Below, in pieces: positions 22,426 through 33,230 of a stretch of DNA of 64,000 bases. The notes under the pieces are model-generated. The model ran no database searches. It saw only the letters and a program-made list of their open reading frames with translations, and had not been told where the DNA came from. How positions within the stretch are numbered: the first letter of the stretch is position 1; each line of letters begins with the position of its first letter. The stretch covers positions 1,240,001 to 1,304,000 of the forward strand of contig JACDTU010000003.1 in the NCBI GenBank assembly GCA_022376465.1, in the 5' to 3' direction. Position numbers and translations under genes: made by a program. The stretch is from Cubamyces lactineus. Its lineage: Eukaryota > Basidiomycota > Agaricomycetes > Polyporales > Polyporaceae.

Positions 22426-23510
22426 TTAAGTCTCCTTGAACGGATACTCGAACGCAGGCTGGTCCTTCCTGCGCCAGAGCTTCTTCCTGCACACTCAATC
22501 AGCAAACCCGAGTCTATTTAGAGGAGAGGGCACAACGACGCACTTCTTCTTGGTCCGGACGTCCTCGACGAAGACCTCTACGCAGTACTTGGACTTGAAC
22601 TCGCGGATGAAGCGCGGGTCCCAGAGCTCGCTCGCGATGCCAAGGTCTTTGCAACAGCGCATGAGGGCGTTGCTCTTGCACGCCTCGGTGGCGGTCGGGA
22701 TGCCGTTCGGGTCAAAGTACTCTTGTTCCCCACGAGCGATGGCGACCAGTCTACGCAAGTGTGATGAACGATTAGGGAAAACAGAGTTTCAGGCTTTGAA
22801 GGATACTGACCTGCCGAGGCATACAAGCGCATACTCCCTACTCACGACCCGCGGACCGACATTCGTCTCGCTCCTCGGAGCAAGTCCCCAACCCCCAGGC
22901 CCGAACGCCTTGTTCAACACACGGCGGTATTTGATCTCGGGGAGGTACACCAAGCCATCTTCATGCCGCCAGTTAGCACATTCGTGACTGCGATGATCCG
23001 CTACGACTCACCAGGCTTAATCTCGACGTCCAGAGGGTCGATGGGCGTCATTAGCACCTCCGCAACTTCCTTGGGGAACGGCTGTGTGGACAACCCAAAG
23101 TAGCTTCTGGACCAATCTGGGTGCGAGGGATCCCTCGGGGAACCGCCAATAGCAGCGCTCTCCGCAAATTCCGCCGGGATACTGGATGCGGCAGAGCCGG
23201 TGTTTTTGGAGGATGGTGAGGCGAGGTAGTCATGAGACGAAGGGACGCTTTCAGGGGAGACACCATATGCCTCTGGAGGGATATTGATCTCGTCCGCGGT
23301 GGTAGGAAGCGTCTCGACGATCTCAGGGTTCCCGCGGCCGACGGTAGTGCTCGCCTTGGCCGCGGGTGTCTTCAGTGGGGTCCTGTCGGATACGAGTCGA
23401 CGTGGGTACCGTACGGCGGTTTCAGGTGAGGGTGCTGTCGCGAAGGATCTGATGGAGGCCGCTGAGAGCCGTGTACTAGCATGGAGGCGATTGAGCAGTC
23501 TGCTGGCCAT
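22426..23510 (-). CDS. MGM101: Mitochondrial genome maintenance protein Mgm101
   Basis: A mitochondrial Rad52-like single-strand annealing protein needed to keep and repair mtDNA. The start at 23510 gives a basic, hydroxylated presequence ([20 protein letters not shown]). A variable Ser/Pro-rich region runs to about residue 135. The conserved core follows: [94 protein letters not shown], and [20 protein letters not shown]. The end is [15 protein letters not shown]. Three introns break the core. The match to the family is nearly colinear and no damage is seen. The gene is head-to-head with a U2 snRNA gene about 240 bases upstream. Confidence 0.94.
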
Positions 23511-23713
23511 CGTCGAGTGTGTGAGAGCTGCCTCCCAGTGGGCTCCACCAAGTCGATTGCTACAGTAGTGTGATGGTGACGCGCCTCAAAGACGCGTGAC
23601 AGGTCGCGACGCGTAGCACATCAATCGTCGTCACGTTCACCACCGCGTCAAGCAGCCTCTTGAGTCTTGAGTTGGCGACAAACATTGCACCTGGCCCGTG
23701 CACATCCTCTCAT

Positions 23714-23721
23714 TCTATATG
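23714..23721 (+). promoter_or_regulatory. TATA-like element of the U2 snRNA gene
   Basis: CTATATGA lies about 30 bases before the inferred 5' end of U2, the expected place for a TATA box in a fungal snRNA promoter. Confidence 0.45.
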
Positions 23722-23746
23722 AACCGCGGTTGAACATCTTGAGTCC

Positions 23747-23890
23747 TCACCACTCTGGCCTTCTGGCTTAGATCAAGTGTAGTATCTGTTCTTAATAGTT
23801 TAACCACTATTATGGGGGCACCGCCCCCATTCTTGGTTATATTATTTTTGCCACCCTTGTTCCCCGGGCTCTGCTTGCAACCCGGGGATG
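23747..23890 (+). ncRNA. U2 spliceosomal snRNA
   Basis: U2 pairs with the intron branch site in the spliceosome. The near-invariant 5' domain is present: GCCTTCTGGCTTAGATCAAG, then GTGTAGTATCTGTTCTT with the branch-site-pairing GTAGTA at 23779-23784. Stem IIa is TAATAG/CTATTA. Stem IIb is a perfect ATGGGGGC/GCCCCCAT hairpin (23812-23830). The Sm site ATTATTTTTG is at 23841-23850. A terminal hairpin, TCCCCGGG/CCCGGGGA (23861-23888) with loop CTCTGCTTGCAA, fits stem IV. There is no room for a stem III. The 5' end is set about 11 bases before GCCTTCTGG by analogy with other U2 RNAs, and the 3' end just after stem IV; both could be off by 5-10 bases. Confidence 0.88.
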
Positions 23891-24153
23891 CGATGACCTT
23901 GCGACTGCAGTATCGGCTTGTGTCGTCGGGGGATCCTCCTGTGCTTCTTTCTGAGATGCCCTTGTGACCGGTCATTCGACTGGAAGCTCGGCTTTTCAGA
24001 TAGATTTAAGGAGTTGCACTTGCCGCCATTGAACAACGAGGTTGCATTAATTGCGACCCGGGCGTGTTTGTTCTTCTTCAAGTTCTTGTGATGCTGAGAG
24101 GGCAATGGCTGGTATGATCATACATAATCTATGCAATACTGTACTCCAGAGGA

Positions 24154-25206
24154 TTATGAATCCGAGGTCTTCACCTCAAATGGAGCCTCCAGCTCGACTT
24201 CCTGCTGCTCATCTTCTACCCAACACCCTCTACCGCCACATATTCGATCTTTCCACTCGTGCAGGAGCCGTGCAGGCCAATCCGGATTCACTCGCCTACT
24301 GTACCCCCTCCTCAGGACAAGCATACTAAGCCCGTCGTCGCACCGCGAGCAAGCCAGCGCGAGGTTTGACATTCGCCGGTACGCCAGGTCCGACGGCTCA
24401 TACCAGTTGTGAACGGCGTACTCCTTGTAATGGATGATGAAGCGCTCGAGTATCGGCAGGTTCTTGCGGCAGGAGTGCGTTTCGTGAGCGAACACGAGGT
24501 ATGGGTCCACTATGAGGTAGTTGAGCAGGTCGGCCACCATGGGGGATATGTCGGTGCCGTTCTCGCCGTCGACGTCCATGTTGGACAGCCGGAGGTGGGT
24601 CAGCGAAGGGGCTGCGAACCCGGGGAGCGCGGGGAGTTTCGTAGGCTCGCGCCCAGCATTCTTCAAGTTCTCCGCCTCGAACGCGGAGATATTGCCGGTC
24701 CAGGTGAGCTCCTTCAGCTGCGGGAACACACAAGGGAACTCGAATGGGAGTAAAAATGAGCCTTCTTGTATGATGCATAGCGCTCGTAGCGTAGGCGCGA
24801 CTCGCGGGAGGAGTGTGGCCGAGGCGGCGTGGAACCGTGTCTCCCAATCCAGCTTTCTCTGTTTGACCCGCTCGCGGTACTGCTCTTGCTCCTCATCCGT
24901 CAGATGAATGAACGTGCTCCAAGGGACTTCAGGAATCTTGATGGGTTCGTTCGCGAAGCCCAAGTACAGGTGATCGATCCTCGGCCTGTAGTCCTCAGAC
25001 CGAGTTTGTAGGAATGCGGTAAACGCTTCTAGTTGTACGAGGGAATGGAATGCCAGGGAATAGTACCGTGTGGATAGGGACTGCGAATAGAAAAATGTGG
25101 AGGTGAGTGCGAGTGATCTGCCTGTGAAACCGCCATCTGTGCAGGCCAGGATGAATATCTTATACCAGATATCTGCGGGGATGTCGGTGACGTTGAGGGA
25201 CGACAT
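24154..25206 (-). CDS. F-box domain protein
   Basis: A single exon of 350 codons. The start chosen is MSSLNVTDIPADIWYKIF at 25206, because it opens directly onto the F-box (LNVTDIPADIWYKIFILACT, LALTSTFFYSQS). The frame is open for 42 more codons upstream, but those are Cys/His-rich and not F-box-like. After the F-box the protein has irregular leucine-rich segments (LKELTWTGNISAFEAENLKN; APSLTHLRLSNMDVDGENGT) typical of the expanded, fast-evolving F-box families of Agaricomycetes. Such proteins recruit substrates to SCF ubiquitin ligases; the substrate here is unknown. The C-terminus is acidic. A fragment of a second F-box gene lies about 700 bases upstream on the same strand. Confidence 0.8.
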   Translation of the reverse strand: MSSLNVTDIPADIWYKIFILACTDGGFTGRSLALTSTFFYSQSLSTRYYSLAFHSLVQLEAFTAFLQTRSEDYRPRIDHLYLGFANEPIKIPEVPWSTFIHLTDEEQEQYRERVKQRKLDWETRFHAASATLLPRVAPTLRALCIIQEGSFLLPFEFPCVFPQLKELTWTGNISAFEAENLKNAGREPTKLPALPGFAAPSLTHLRLSNMDVDGENGTDISPMVADLLNYLIVDPYLVFAHETHSCRKNLPILERFIIHYKEYAVHNWYEPSDLAYRRMSNLALACSRCDDGLSMLVLRRGYSRRVNPDWPARLLHEWKDRICGGRGCWVEDEQQEVELEAPFEVKTSDS

Positions 25207-25924
25207 GGCGAGGAAGCGTACGGAGGAAACTCGTCGATGAAGATGATCGACTTTGCATATATAACTACTTGCATGAAAGCCACATGATTTGCATCGGCCT
25301 AGGTACAATCGATGCCGTTCCTGGGGCGTCAAGTAGCCGTACAGCCATTTGATACATGCTGAGAGTGAGTATGCCCTATGTCAAGTATGTCAATATGAGA
25401 TAAGCATAGTGATTAGGTAGAGAGTCTGCGAACTCACCGGTACCACACATAATCATGCCGCCTGAGCGCACACTCGACACCACCTCTTCTTATGCTACCA
25501 CGCATCGTCTTAGTCCTCTTCGTCTACCAGTACGCTTCTCTTCCCCGTATGCGATCTACGCACTCGTAGCAAAGTCGACTTTCCCAGCGAGACCTAGTTG
25601 ATAGACGGACTTTCTTCATTATAACAATGTGCATCTCAGGACGCTCTTCCTCATATAACTGGATAAGGCGAGGTAGGTGAGGTAGTCACAACTTCGTCGA
25701 GGGAATTCCGAACGGATGTCAGCGACGTTTGATGTATATATCGAGGTACTGCAGGCTTGATAGTTGCTTGAACGAAAGTCGTACGGCGACATGTATGCGC
25801 GGGCGTCGAGCTGCATCGGTGACCACTCCATTGACGACAAAAAAGTAGGCGTACTCCGTCCCAAGTCGAGACACAGCTTGTGATTGAGATCCGCAGGCGA
25901 TATGAGTTTCACGAACTTGAAGAG

Positions 25925-26022
25925 CTGGCGCATTGAGAAACCTGGAGGTTAAGGCGAGAGAGCTGCCAGTGTAAGTAGCCGCCGTCTGTGCAGAGGAGAA
26001 GGAGAGGTTGACACCATATCTA
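25925..26022 (-). pseudogene. F-box gene fragment (relic)
   Basis: The minus strand encodes DIWCQPLLLLCTDGGY in one frame and then TGSSLALTSRFLN in another, a broken match to DIWYKIFILACTDGGFTGRSLALTSTFF of the F-box gene at 24154-25206. The frame change inside the motif and the loss of recognisable sequence on both sides mark a decayed tandem copy. The surrounding 25207-26144 holds no intact gene. Confidence 0.55.
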
Positions 26023-26144
26023 GCGGTATAAACCAGTCTGTCGTAATGCACAAGTAAAGTGTTCGAGACGATCGGATTACGCCCTGAGCTCAACGAATGT
26101 GGACATTTATAGAGGAGGGTAGCCAGATGATGGTGGTTGAGAAA

Positions 26145-26236
26145 CACGCGCACTACGATTCGAACACGCAGTGGTAACGCACTCTGCTGAGTCTACTTAC
26201 ATACTTGAAGTCTTCAGACGCCCATAGCTACGCGTC
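26145..26236 (-). tRNA. tRNA-Leu(CAA)-like sequence, probably a decayed tRNA
   Basis: The minus strand shows tRNA parts in the right order: a 5' acceptor strand GACGCGT that pairs in six of seven positions with GCGCGTG at the 3' side, and a shortened D arm ending GGGCGTCTGA. Next are a TTCAAG anticodon-like site followed by an intron-like stretch, and TTCGAAT in a T-arm-like stem (CTGCG/CGTAG). The order and the GGCG..CTTCAAG pattern resemble the intron-bearing tRNA-Leu(CAA) of fungi. The D arm is about six bases short and the T loop is nine bases, not seven, so it is probably a relic. Confidence 0.35.
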
Positions 26237-26530
26237 TGGCGCGTTCAATTGCCCCTCCTAAGTACTAGTCTCAGCCACACCGGGTGCCACCGCGTCCTGC
26301 ACTGGCTCTGCAGACTTTAGCAAGCCCTTCAAGCCTAGACAGTCCGCGGACAGAGCCTTCGTGATTCTGGACCTTCGTGATTCTATAGCTGTGAACGCCG
26401 CGGCGACTTTGAAACAGCCTCCAACTTGAAGTACTCTAGTCCCTGACGCGCGACTACAGGTGAGTTCCCGCTCTAATGATCGAATCTTCGGGGAACACAA
26501 CTGGTTGAGCGAATGTTATATATAGCCCAT

Positions 26531-29500
26531 ATGCAACCTTCAAGCTCGAACCAGAGGCCGAAGCGACCAACCATACGGACGCCGTCGAGCGTTGGGGGCC
26601 TGCGAGTCGATGAGGATGGCTGGTATTCTGCCGCCTCGCCAGGCTTAAGTGCTTCTTCTGCCCGGCCTCCCTCGAGCGCATCCAACATTCGCCCTTCCTC
26701 AAGCGCACCGTTGAGGCCACCTTCCAGTGCTTCGACCCGGCCGCCTTCTAGTGCTGGCGTGAGATCGTCCCAGAGCGCACCTCTGAGACCTCCCTCCAGT
26801 GCTTCCTTGAGGCCACCTTCTAGCTTGTCTGCTCGTCCTCCGTCAAGTGCCTCTGCGCGACCTACGTCAAGTGCTTCTGCTAGGCGACCTATCTCTAGGT
26901 TCTCGCACCGTGCACCTACGCGACAGGCATCTCGTTTGACACCTCTATGCGAATCTCTGGTCTCTCAACTGACAGGTATCACTCCCGCTACGGATGCTGA
27001 AGACTTCCAAGCTGCGGTAGAATATGTCGCAAAGAGTTTGGACCCCACCATCCGGCCTTCCGGTAGCACAGATTTTGGCACCATTGATCAAACAATCAAA
27101 GGGTACAATCTCCTGCATCGTCAATCGTCTGTGCAGCTCCTGGCTAAAAGTGAACTCCAGACACTCCAGAAAGGCTCGAATCAATTCCTTCGACGTGCTA
27201 GGCGATGCATTGGAGAAGGCTTATACGAAGCTGAAGACACACGCAAAGGCGCACGATGACTTGGATTCAAGCATTCAAGTGAGATCATGAGAAGTGTGTG
27301 ATGTCCTGCCATCTAATCATTTTACAGCTATCGCAACTACCCAATCATGTCAAATTCTTGGTATGTGAATGTCGACGTTTCACTGACATGTACCGGGCTG
27401 ACTTGATTGCGTTGCTGCGCTCAATAGACCATCCTCTCCAACCCTCCAACCCCCGCGACGCTGAAGGACGCAGAATCTATCATCCAGAAGATAGAGAATC
27501 CAGAACATGGGAAGCCAACACTCACATGGAAGGATATTCTGTCAGAGGAGCCATTCGAGGGCCAGCACTGGGAAGGCGTGTACGGTCTCCCGCCAGGGAG
27601 TACCGTCGAAGGCTGGGAGAGGCGAAGTGATGGTAGTTCTCCTTCGCTATCGCCGTGGGATAGCGAGTCAGACTTGGATGGATCTCATTCGTCTTCCGAG
27701 CTATCCACCGTACCCGAGACCCCTCCCCCAGCACCAGTCCGTCTACAGAACACAGGAGCGCCGAATACGCGAGGCACAACGGACCCGCTAAATGCGTACA
27801 GACATCGACAAGACGTCGAAGAGTTACAAGCAAGACAGTATTGGAGACCGGATTGGCGTGCCGATGTGAACCTCGATAAGCCGTTTGATATTGGGGATGC
27901 ATCCTCCCTTGGTAGAAATACTCCATTTGCTGAACGTCGACGTTATCTGACAATTTATGTCCAGCTCCGTCTTTCCATAGAGCGTTGGCATCGCGCGCTG
28001 CTCTCAACATTGACGGACCAGGCAAAGAGGTCAGCATTGTCTTCGCGAGTTCCGTTTCAAAGGCTAAGTTGATCACAGAATTATCGCAATGAGGAAGACA
28101 TCGTCCGAGAAGTCCTGATAGGCCTTCAGGGCCGCCGCAATATGATGTTCGCATGGGTCCACAGCGGAGCGCACGCGTTCTCCTTTGTGGTACGTTGCTC
28201 ATCTTTGAGCTACGGATCGCTCTTGACCTGTCTAGTAGCTCTCGCCTACCGCGCCCCGATTGCTTCACCTAACAGCCGGCGCACAGACTTCAATAGTCTC
28301 GTCCTTTGCTTCCCTCGCCACCACTCTCGCGCATCTCCGCAAGTTCACTGCCGCCATCTTCGCAATGGCCTCGAGCAGCAGCACAGCACCCTCCGATACC
28401 ATCTCGCAACCGGCCTACATCGCGCGGTCACATCGCCGAAGCACCCGGACTCTTGAGGCCTTCGCTGACGCCCTAGATGTCGAGCTGCGCGCATTCGATG
28501 CATGGTGCGCTGGTCGCGAGGAGGCGATCTGTCGAGCCCACGCTGGGGTCCACTCGGGACCTCTGGTCGTCTCCCTTCTCAGCCTTGAGAAGGGCATACG
28601 AGACGCATTTGGCGACACCTTCCCAGTACTCCTCGCGTTAGTCCGGACCGTCGTGCAGAAGGCGCAACGCGCGACCGAGCCGCTGGTTGAAGTGTGGACC
28701 CTCCCAGACCTCCCCCCGCGTGCATCGCCGTCTTCAGTGACTGCACTCCTGCTCGATGCGCTCCTGAGCGCTGTACAAGAACGCGTATCTATGGGGGACG
28801 CGGTCACAGCACGCGCCCTTGCGCGGGTCTTCGGCGCGACAGCAGAGCCTGCCTGGGCGATGATGCACCGGTGGATGCGAGACGGCATGCCTGTACGCGA
28901 CTCGCCCGCCGCGCTTGCGCAACATGCTGCTACGTCCGGGCTGGTGCCGGACGAGTTCTTCGTGGAGGACAACGAGGTGCTGATGCTCGATCCGGACTTC
29001 TGGTCGGACGGGTTCACGCTGCGGGACTGGCGCACTGGTGAGGAGGAGGGTGAGCGGGGGCCAACGAGCGTGCCCGTCTTTCTGGTGCATGTCGCCGAGC
29101 TTGTTCTGTCTACCGGGAAGGCGACAGGGCTACTGCGCGCCCTTGGGATCTCGTCGCTCTTCGACGGTAGCGGCGAGGAGGGACAGGGCTCAACCCTAGA
29201 ACAGCCATGGTTGTCCAAGTGGCGGTCCTTCAGAAGCCTGCTGGAACATCCATCGAGTCGCTCCGAGGACCACGGAGAGACGGTGGTGGATGTGGTCTCT
29301 CCTGAGGCCGCAATCGCTTCCGCTGAGAGTCTCTCGCAGGTTGTGTACGATGAACTGCTCCCGTATGCGGAACAAGCACACGAGGCATTGACGAGGGTTC
29401 TCATTGATGACTGTGACCTTTGGGCACACCTGAACGCGATAGAGGATCTGTATCTTATGCGCCGAGGAGACGCGATGTCACACTTCGTCGATATCCTATT

Positions 29501-30838
29501 CACGAGAGTACGTGCATGTTTTGTCAACTCATATCTCATTTGTCAATGGCCACGTCGCTGATCACCCACTGCATGGCAGATGGACACCCGCCAACCGTGG
29601 AACGACTTCCACTTCATGAACAGCGCGTTCCGAGACGTCGTCACACTCAACTCCGGTCCCGCGCGCTGGATCGACGCGTCCCTTGTGCGATTTTCCTTCC
29701 CCGCCCGCGCACCGTCGCAGGAGCGCAACATCACGCAGACTGTCCGCGCGCTCGACGGGCTGCTCATCGAGTACGCGGTGCCCTTCCCGCTCACGTACAT
29801 CTTCGGCCCGCGCACGATGCGCGTGTATTCGAGCATCTTCACGCTCGTGCTGCAGGTGCGTCGTGCGAAGAGCGTGCTGGAGAGGATTCTCGTCAGGGGC
29901 GGGCTCGTGGGCGGCGGCAAGAAGATGGACGCGGAGATGAAGGTGTTTTACGCCGTCCGGGGGAGGCTGTCGTGGTTCGTCAAGTGAGTTCCCGCCAATC
30001 GAGTGAATATTGCTTGTGCTAACCTGGGGTGTAGCACGCTCCTCAACTTCATCACTACCAATGTAGGGGTTTTGATTTACAATGTCAGTGGCGTCGATTC
30101 TGATAGGCTTGACAGGTGATCCACACGCAAATCCTCAAATTCCACGAAGCTTTCCGTGGGGCAAAGTCTCTGGACGAGATGATTCGGCTCCAGAACGAAC
30201 AGTAAGACACCTGGTCCTCCTCTCTCCACCATATCGCTCATCCCTCCCCTAGCCTCGACAAACTCGAGGGTCGCTGCTTGCTTCAGCGCAACGTAAGTGT
30301 CCTGTTCGTTCTCTCATCGCCAGACCGACTTAATTGACGACTATCACAGACCGCCGCCCTCCACCGCGCGATCATGTCCATCCTCGACATGTCCCTGCAC
30401 TACACCGACTGCTTCGTCTCCTTCGCCGGCGACACGACGCACGACATCTCCCGCGCATCCCTCCACGTCGCCTCCCGACGTTCACGACACCGGAGCCGTC
30501 GCCTCCGCCGACAACGAAGAGACGTCATCGGTTTCGCGCAGGCGCCATCCCTCTTACACCCGTCCGACGACAGCGCTTCCGAGTCGGACGAGGATGAGGA
30601 AGGGTTGGACGAGGCGAGCCTGGCGGGGCGTTCTGGGCGCGAGCCGTCGTTCTTCTCGACGACGACGGCGTCGTTTGCGGAGGACGGGTTCATGGAACGG
30701 TTGGACAAGATGTCGTCAGAGCTGGACGCGCTTGTCAGGTTCGTGCGGAGAGGCGTGGAGAGCTTGGCGGCGGGCACGGGGGAGGCGGCGCCTGCGTTTG
30801 GTATGTTCGCGTTCGCGCTCGAGGACTGGGATAGGTAG
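26531..30838 (+). CDS. Gamma-tubulin complex component (GCP5/GCP6-like, Spc97/Spc98 family)
   Basis: A very long gene whose product (about 1,150-1,200 residues) joins the gamma-tubulin ring complex that nucleates microtubules. The start at 26531 leads into about 120 residues of Ser/Pro/Arg repeats. The family N-terminal region follows: EDFQAAVEYVAKSLDPTIRP, LTWKDILSEEPFEGQHW with the adjoining VYGLPPGSTVEGW (typical of GCP5/6), ENYRNEEDIVREVLIGLQGR, and FAWVHSGAHAFSF. A large exon (28260-29519) carries the middle of the Spc97/98 fold. The C-terminal gamma-tubulin-binding part includes FLLRRGD-like LYLMRRGDAMSHFVDILFTR, PLTYIFGPRTMRVYSSIFTL, FYAVRGRLSWFVNTLLNFIT and LLQRNTAALHRAIMSILDMS. An acidic Ser-rich insert sits near residue 1,080. 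At least eleven introns were placed and all joins keep frame. Confidence 0.85.
26640..26905 (+). repeat. Coding minisatellite (RPPSSAS repeats) in the GCP gene
   Basis: About eleven tandem copies of a roughly 24-base unit coding for variants of RPPSSAS(A/L/T). It lies in the disordered N-terminus of the GCP5/6-like protein. Unit variation shows it is an old but probably still variable array. Confidence 0.7.
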
Positions 30839-31253
30839 GCATAGGAGTGTGGTGCATCCTACAGGAGTCTGCTCAGGACACGGTGTACTATTATTGGGAA
30901 GTGTATGAAGTAGCTAAGGGCGGTACAAGATTGTACAGGAAGCGGGGATGCAGAGTGGTACATGAAAGTCATGATACAACTGAAGGACAAGGACCCGTAT
31001 GCTACATTCATCTGGAAAGAAAGACAGCGATGGGCAGCGTGAGCAGGGGACAGGGCGGGTACCATTCAAGTCACGAAGTGAGAGATCAGAGCAAAGCAGG
31101 AGCAGCGAGAGGGGCGGCAGACGCATAAGTGATGGGCATAATCAACGGGTCAGTCGGACAGTCGGATAGGTCGATGAGAAATCGAGTAGAGAGTCTTGGA
31201 TATCACGGTTCGTCACTCCAGAATTCTGGATACGAGCGGGCGCCAGGCGTCAT
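30839..31253. other. Convergent spacer between GCP and vWA genes
   Basis: 3' flanks of two converging genes. No gene or RNA is recognised. Confidence 0.4.
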
Positions 31254-32689
31254 TTACAAGACACTCTGGCCGCCCCTCTTGTCCACACGTCGGTTGATAC
31301 CTCCGAGGAGGATCTTGATAATGGTATCCGCATTGAGGCGTCCGCCGAGGTACGGCGTCGTGTCCACAATGTCCCGCACATGGTACTCTCCCTGCAGCTC
31401 GTCGTCCAGAGTGCGGAGGTATTCTGTCGCGGCCCTGTGGCTTCCGATCTGCACAAACTGGATGCCAACCTGGATGCGCAGCGCAGCACGGCGTCAGCAT
31501 CTCTGCTCTGAGTTCAGGAAATAGCGGATCTGGGCTTACCTGGCTAAGCGGGTATCTGCCCTCGTCTAACCGTTTTGCTGCAGCGGCGATGACAGAAGCT
31601 GGGTCGTCAGCTGCGGGTGGTCGTTGTGTGGTCAGAAGATAGAGCTTCAGGGTCATATTAATGACTCACTCGGAACGCCGTCCGTAAGCACGATGTAGTT
31701 CACGGGCTTAATGTTCTTCACCGCCGCCTGGCCTCCGGATGCCTTTGCAGTATCAAGGCTGTCCAAGTAATACAGCAGCAGCTCTTCGAGTTTCTCCCCA
31801 ATGGGGGTGGCGCCCCGGGGCACAACGCTGTCAAACATGCGTCGGATCTGGAGAGCGCTCTGCAGGGCAACGGTTTCATAAGTCGGATATGAGGGCATGT
31901 GAGGCATACGGGGATACACTACCGTCATGTTCGTTCCGGTCTTTTTGTTGTTCAAGAAGCACACATCGATGCCATCGGTGTCATATTTCGATGCAACGTC
32001 TGCAAGTGCAGCGAGTGCATCCCGAGCCTACAAATTAGCGTTCAGAGGTGGGATGTCATGTAGTATGCAAGGGCGAGACCGACCTCTGTCCAAAGACCAC
32101 CCTTCGACATCGAGCCAGAATCATCGACGATAATTACGGTGTTATACTTCCGGAGCGTCTCGAGCGCGTCTTCGATGGTATTCTGGCGCATCGGCTGCCG
32201 CAGGTACTGCGCGCGCTCCTCGAACGTCATTCCCTGCCCTGCTGCACTAGTCGTAGCTGTGGCGCTAACCTGCGTCCCCGCAGACGGCAGCCCGACGCTG
32301 CTCGTAGGCCGCTGCAGGAACGGATTGTTGCTGTTCCGCGGGGCATCTTGTGAGCGGGAGCGCGAGTGCTGCTGGGAGCTTGATCCTTCGCCCGGAATGC
32401 TGAGGAGCGAGTTGTCCGCCACCGCCTCGGCGTAAGGCGGTGGCGGGGCCTGCATCTGCGACACCGGGCGCTGGCGCGCGGGTGCGGCGAGTGCAGACCT
32501 GCTCCTGCGATGGCTCTGCGTGGGTATTCCCAAGAAGCTCTGCGATCCTGCGCGAGGGGCAGCGGTGGTGGCGCGCCGGTTGACGGAGGCTCCTTCTGAC
32601 TTCTTGTCATTTCCGTGGAGGGGCCCCGGATATGATATCGATTCAGAGTTGTACGCAGCGCTAGGGGCTTTCGATGACGATGCACCCAT
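31254..32689 (-). CDS. vWA-domain protein with N-myristoylation and PPPY motifs
   Basis: The start at 32689 gives MGASSSKAPS, a good N-myristoylation signal (Gly2, Ser6, Lys7), so the protein is probably membrane-tethered. The first 150 residues are disordered and include APPPPYAEAV, a PPxY motif of the kind bound by WW domains of Rsp5/Nedd4 ubiquitin ligases. A von Willebrand factor A domain follows: YNTVIIVDDSGSMSKGGLWT with the MIDAS DxSxS, ARDALAALADVASKYDTDGI, VCFLNNKKTGTNMT, MFDSVVPRGATPIGEKLEEL with the MIDAS Thr, VNYIVLTDGVPS with the MIDAS Asp, and VGIQFVQIGSHRAATEYLRT. It ends in KRGGQSVL. Six introns split it. The ion-binding site looks complete. The partner is unknown; similar cytosolic vWA proteins are common in fungi. 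Confidence 0.85.
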
Positions 32690-33230
32690 GATTTGTGGGT
32701 TTTACTGTCGGTAGAGGCGATTTGTAGCGCGAGAGGTGTCAGGTATTGTCCAAGTCGGACAGGGACGAGGCGGGCGGAGGAGATATAGCACACAAGGCAG
32801 AGGAGGCGGTGTGAGAGAGGGTACTTTGACGCCACAATAATCGGAGAGCGATGCTTCTTGGTCATGCGCGCGGCCCGATGTCACGCCTTGGGCCCTATTC
32901 TCCGTCCATGCGTTATTTCCCAAACGCCAGTCGCTACAGCGCGAGTCACCGGCTCGCCGTTCGGGGCGAGGCAGGTCAAGGCCAGGACGCAGTGTTTTCG
33001 TATGGAAGGCACATCTGATAAAGCATGCACGACTTGCACCGCTCCCCGACAGCATGCGCCGGCAACCCTCCCAGGCTGTGCACAGCCTATGCTCCACAGC
33101 GTGTCGAGCAAATGTGTAGCGTAGAGGAGATACAGTATTGGCACAAAGCTACAATCTGGATTGCAAGGTGCCGGTACAGATATGCTACAGCGCATCGACC
33201 TGCCAACTACAGCGAGCCCGGGACCGAACA
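32690..33230. other. Upstream flank of the vWA gene
   Basis: Between the vWA gene start and the 3' end of the PCI-domain gene, both minus strand. Overlapping frames on both strands have no motif and look like chance. Confidence 0.4.

Noticed and set aside
23812..23888. Two perfect GC-rich hairpins as a mitochondrial GC cluster or double-hairpin mobile element
   Set aside because: They sit exactly where stem IIb and stem IV of U2 snRNA belong, with the Sm site between them and the invariant GTAGTATCTG upstream.
28415..29539. 374-codon minus frame over the GCP gene
   Set aside because: It is the antisense shadow of the large GCP exon, created by GC-rich third positions.
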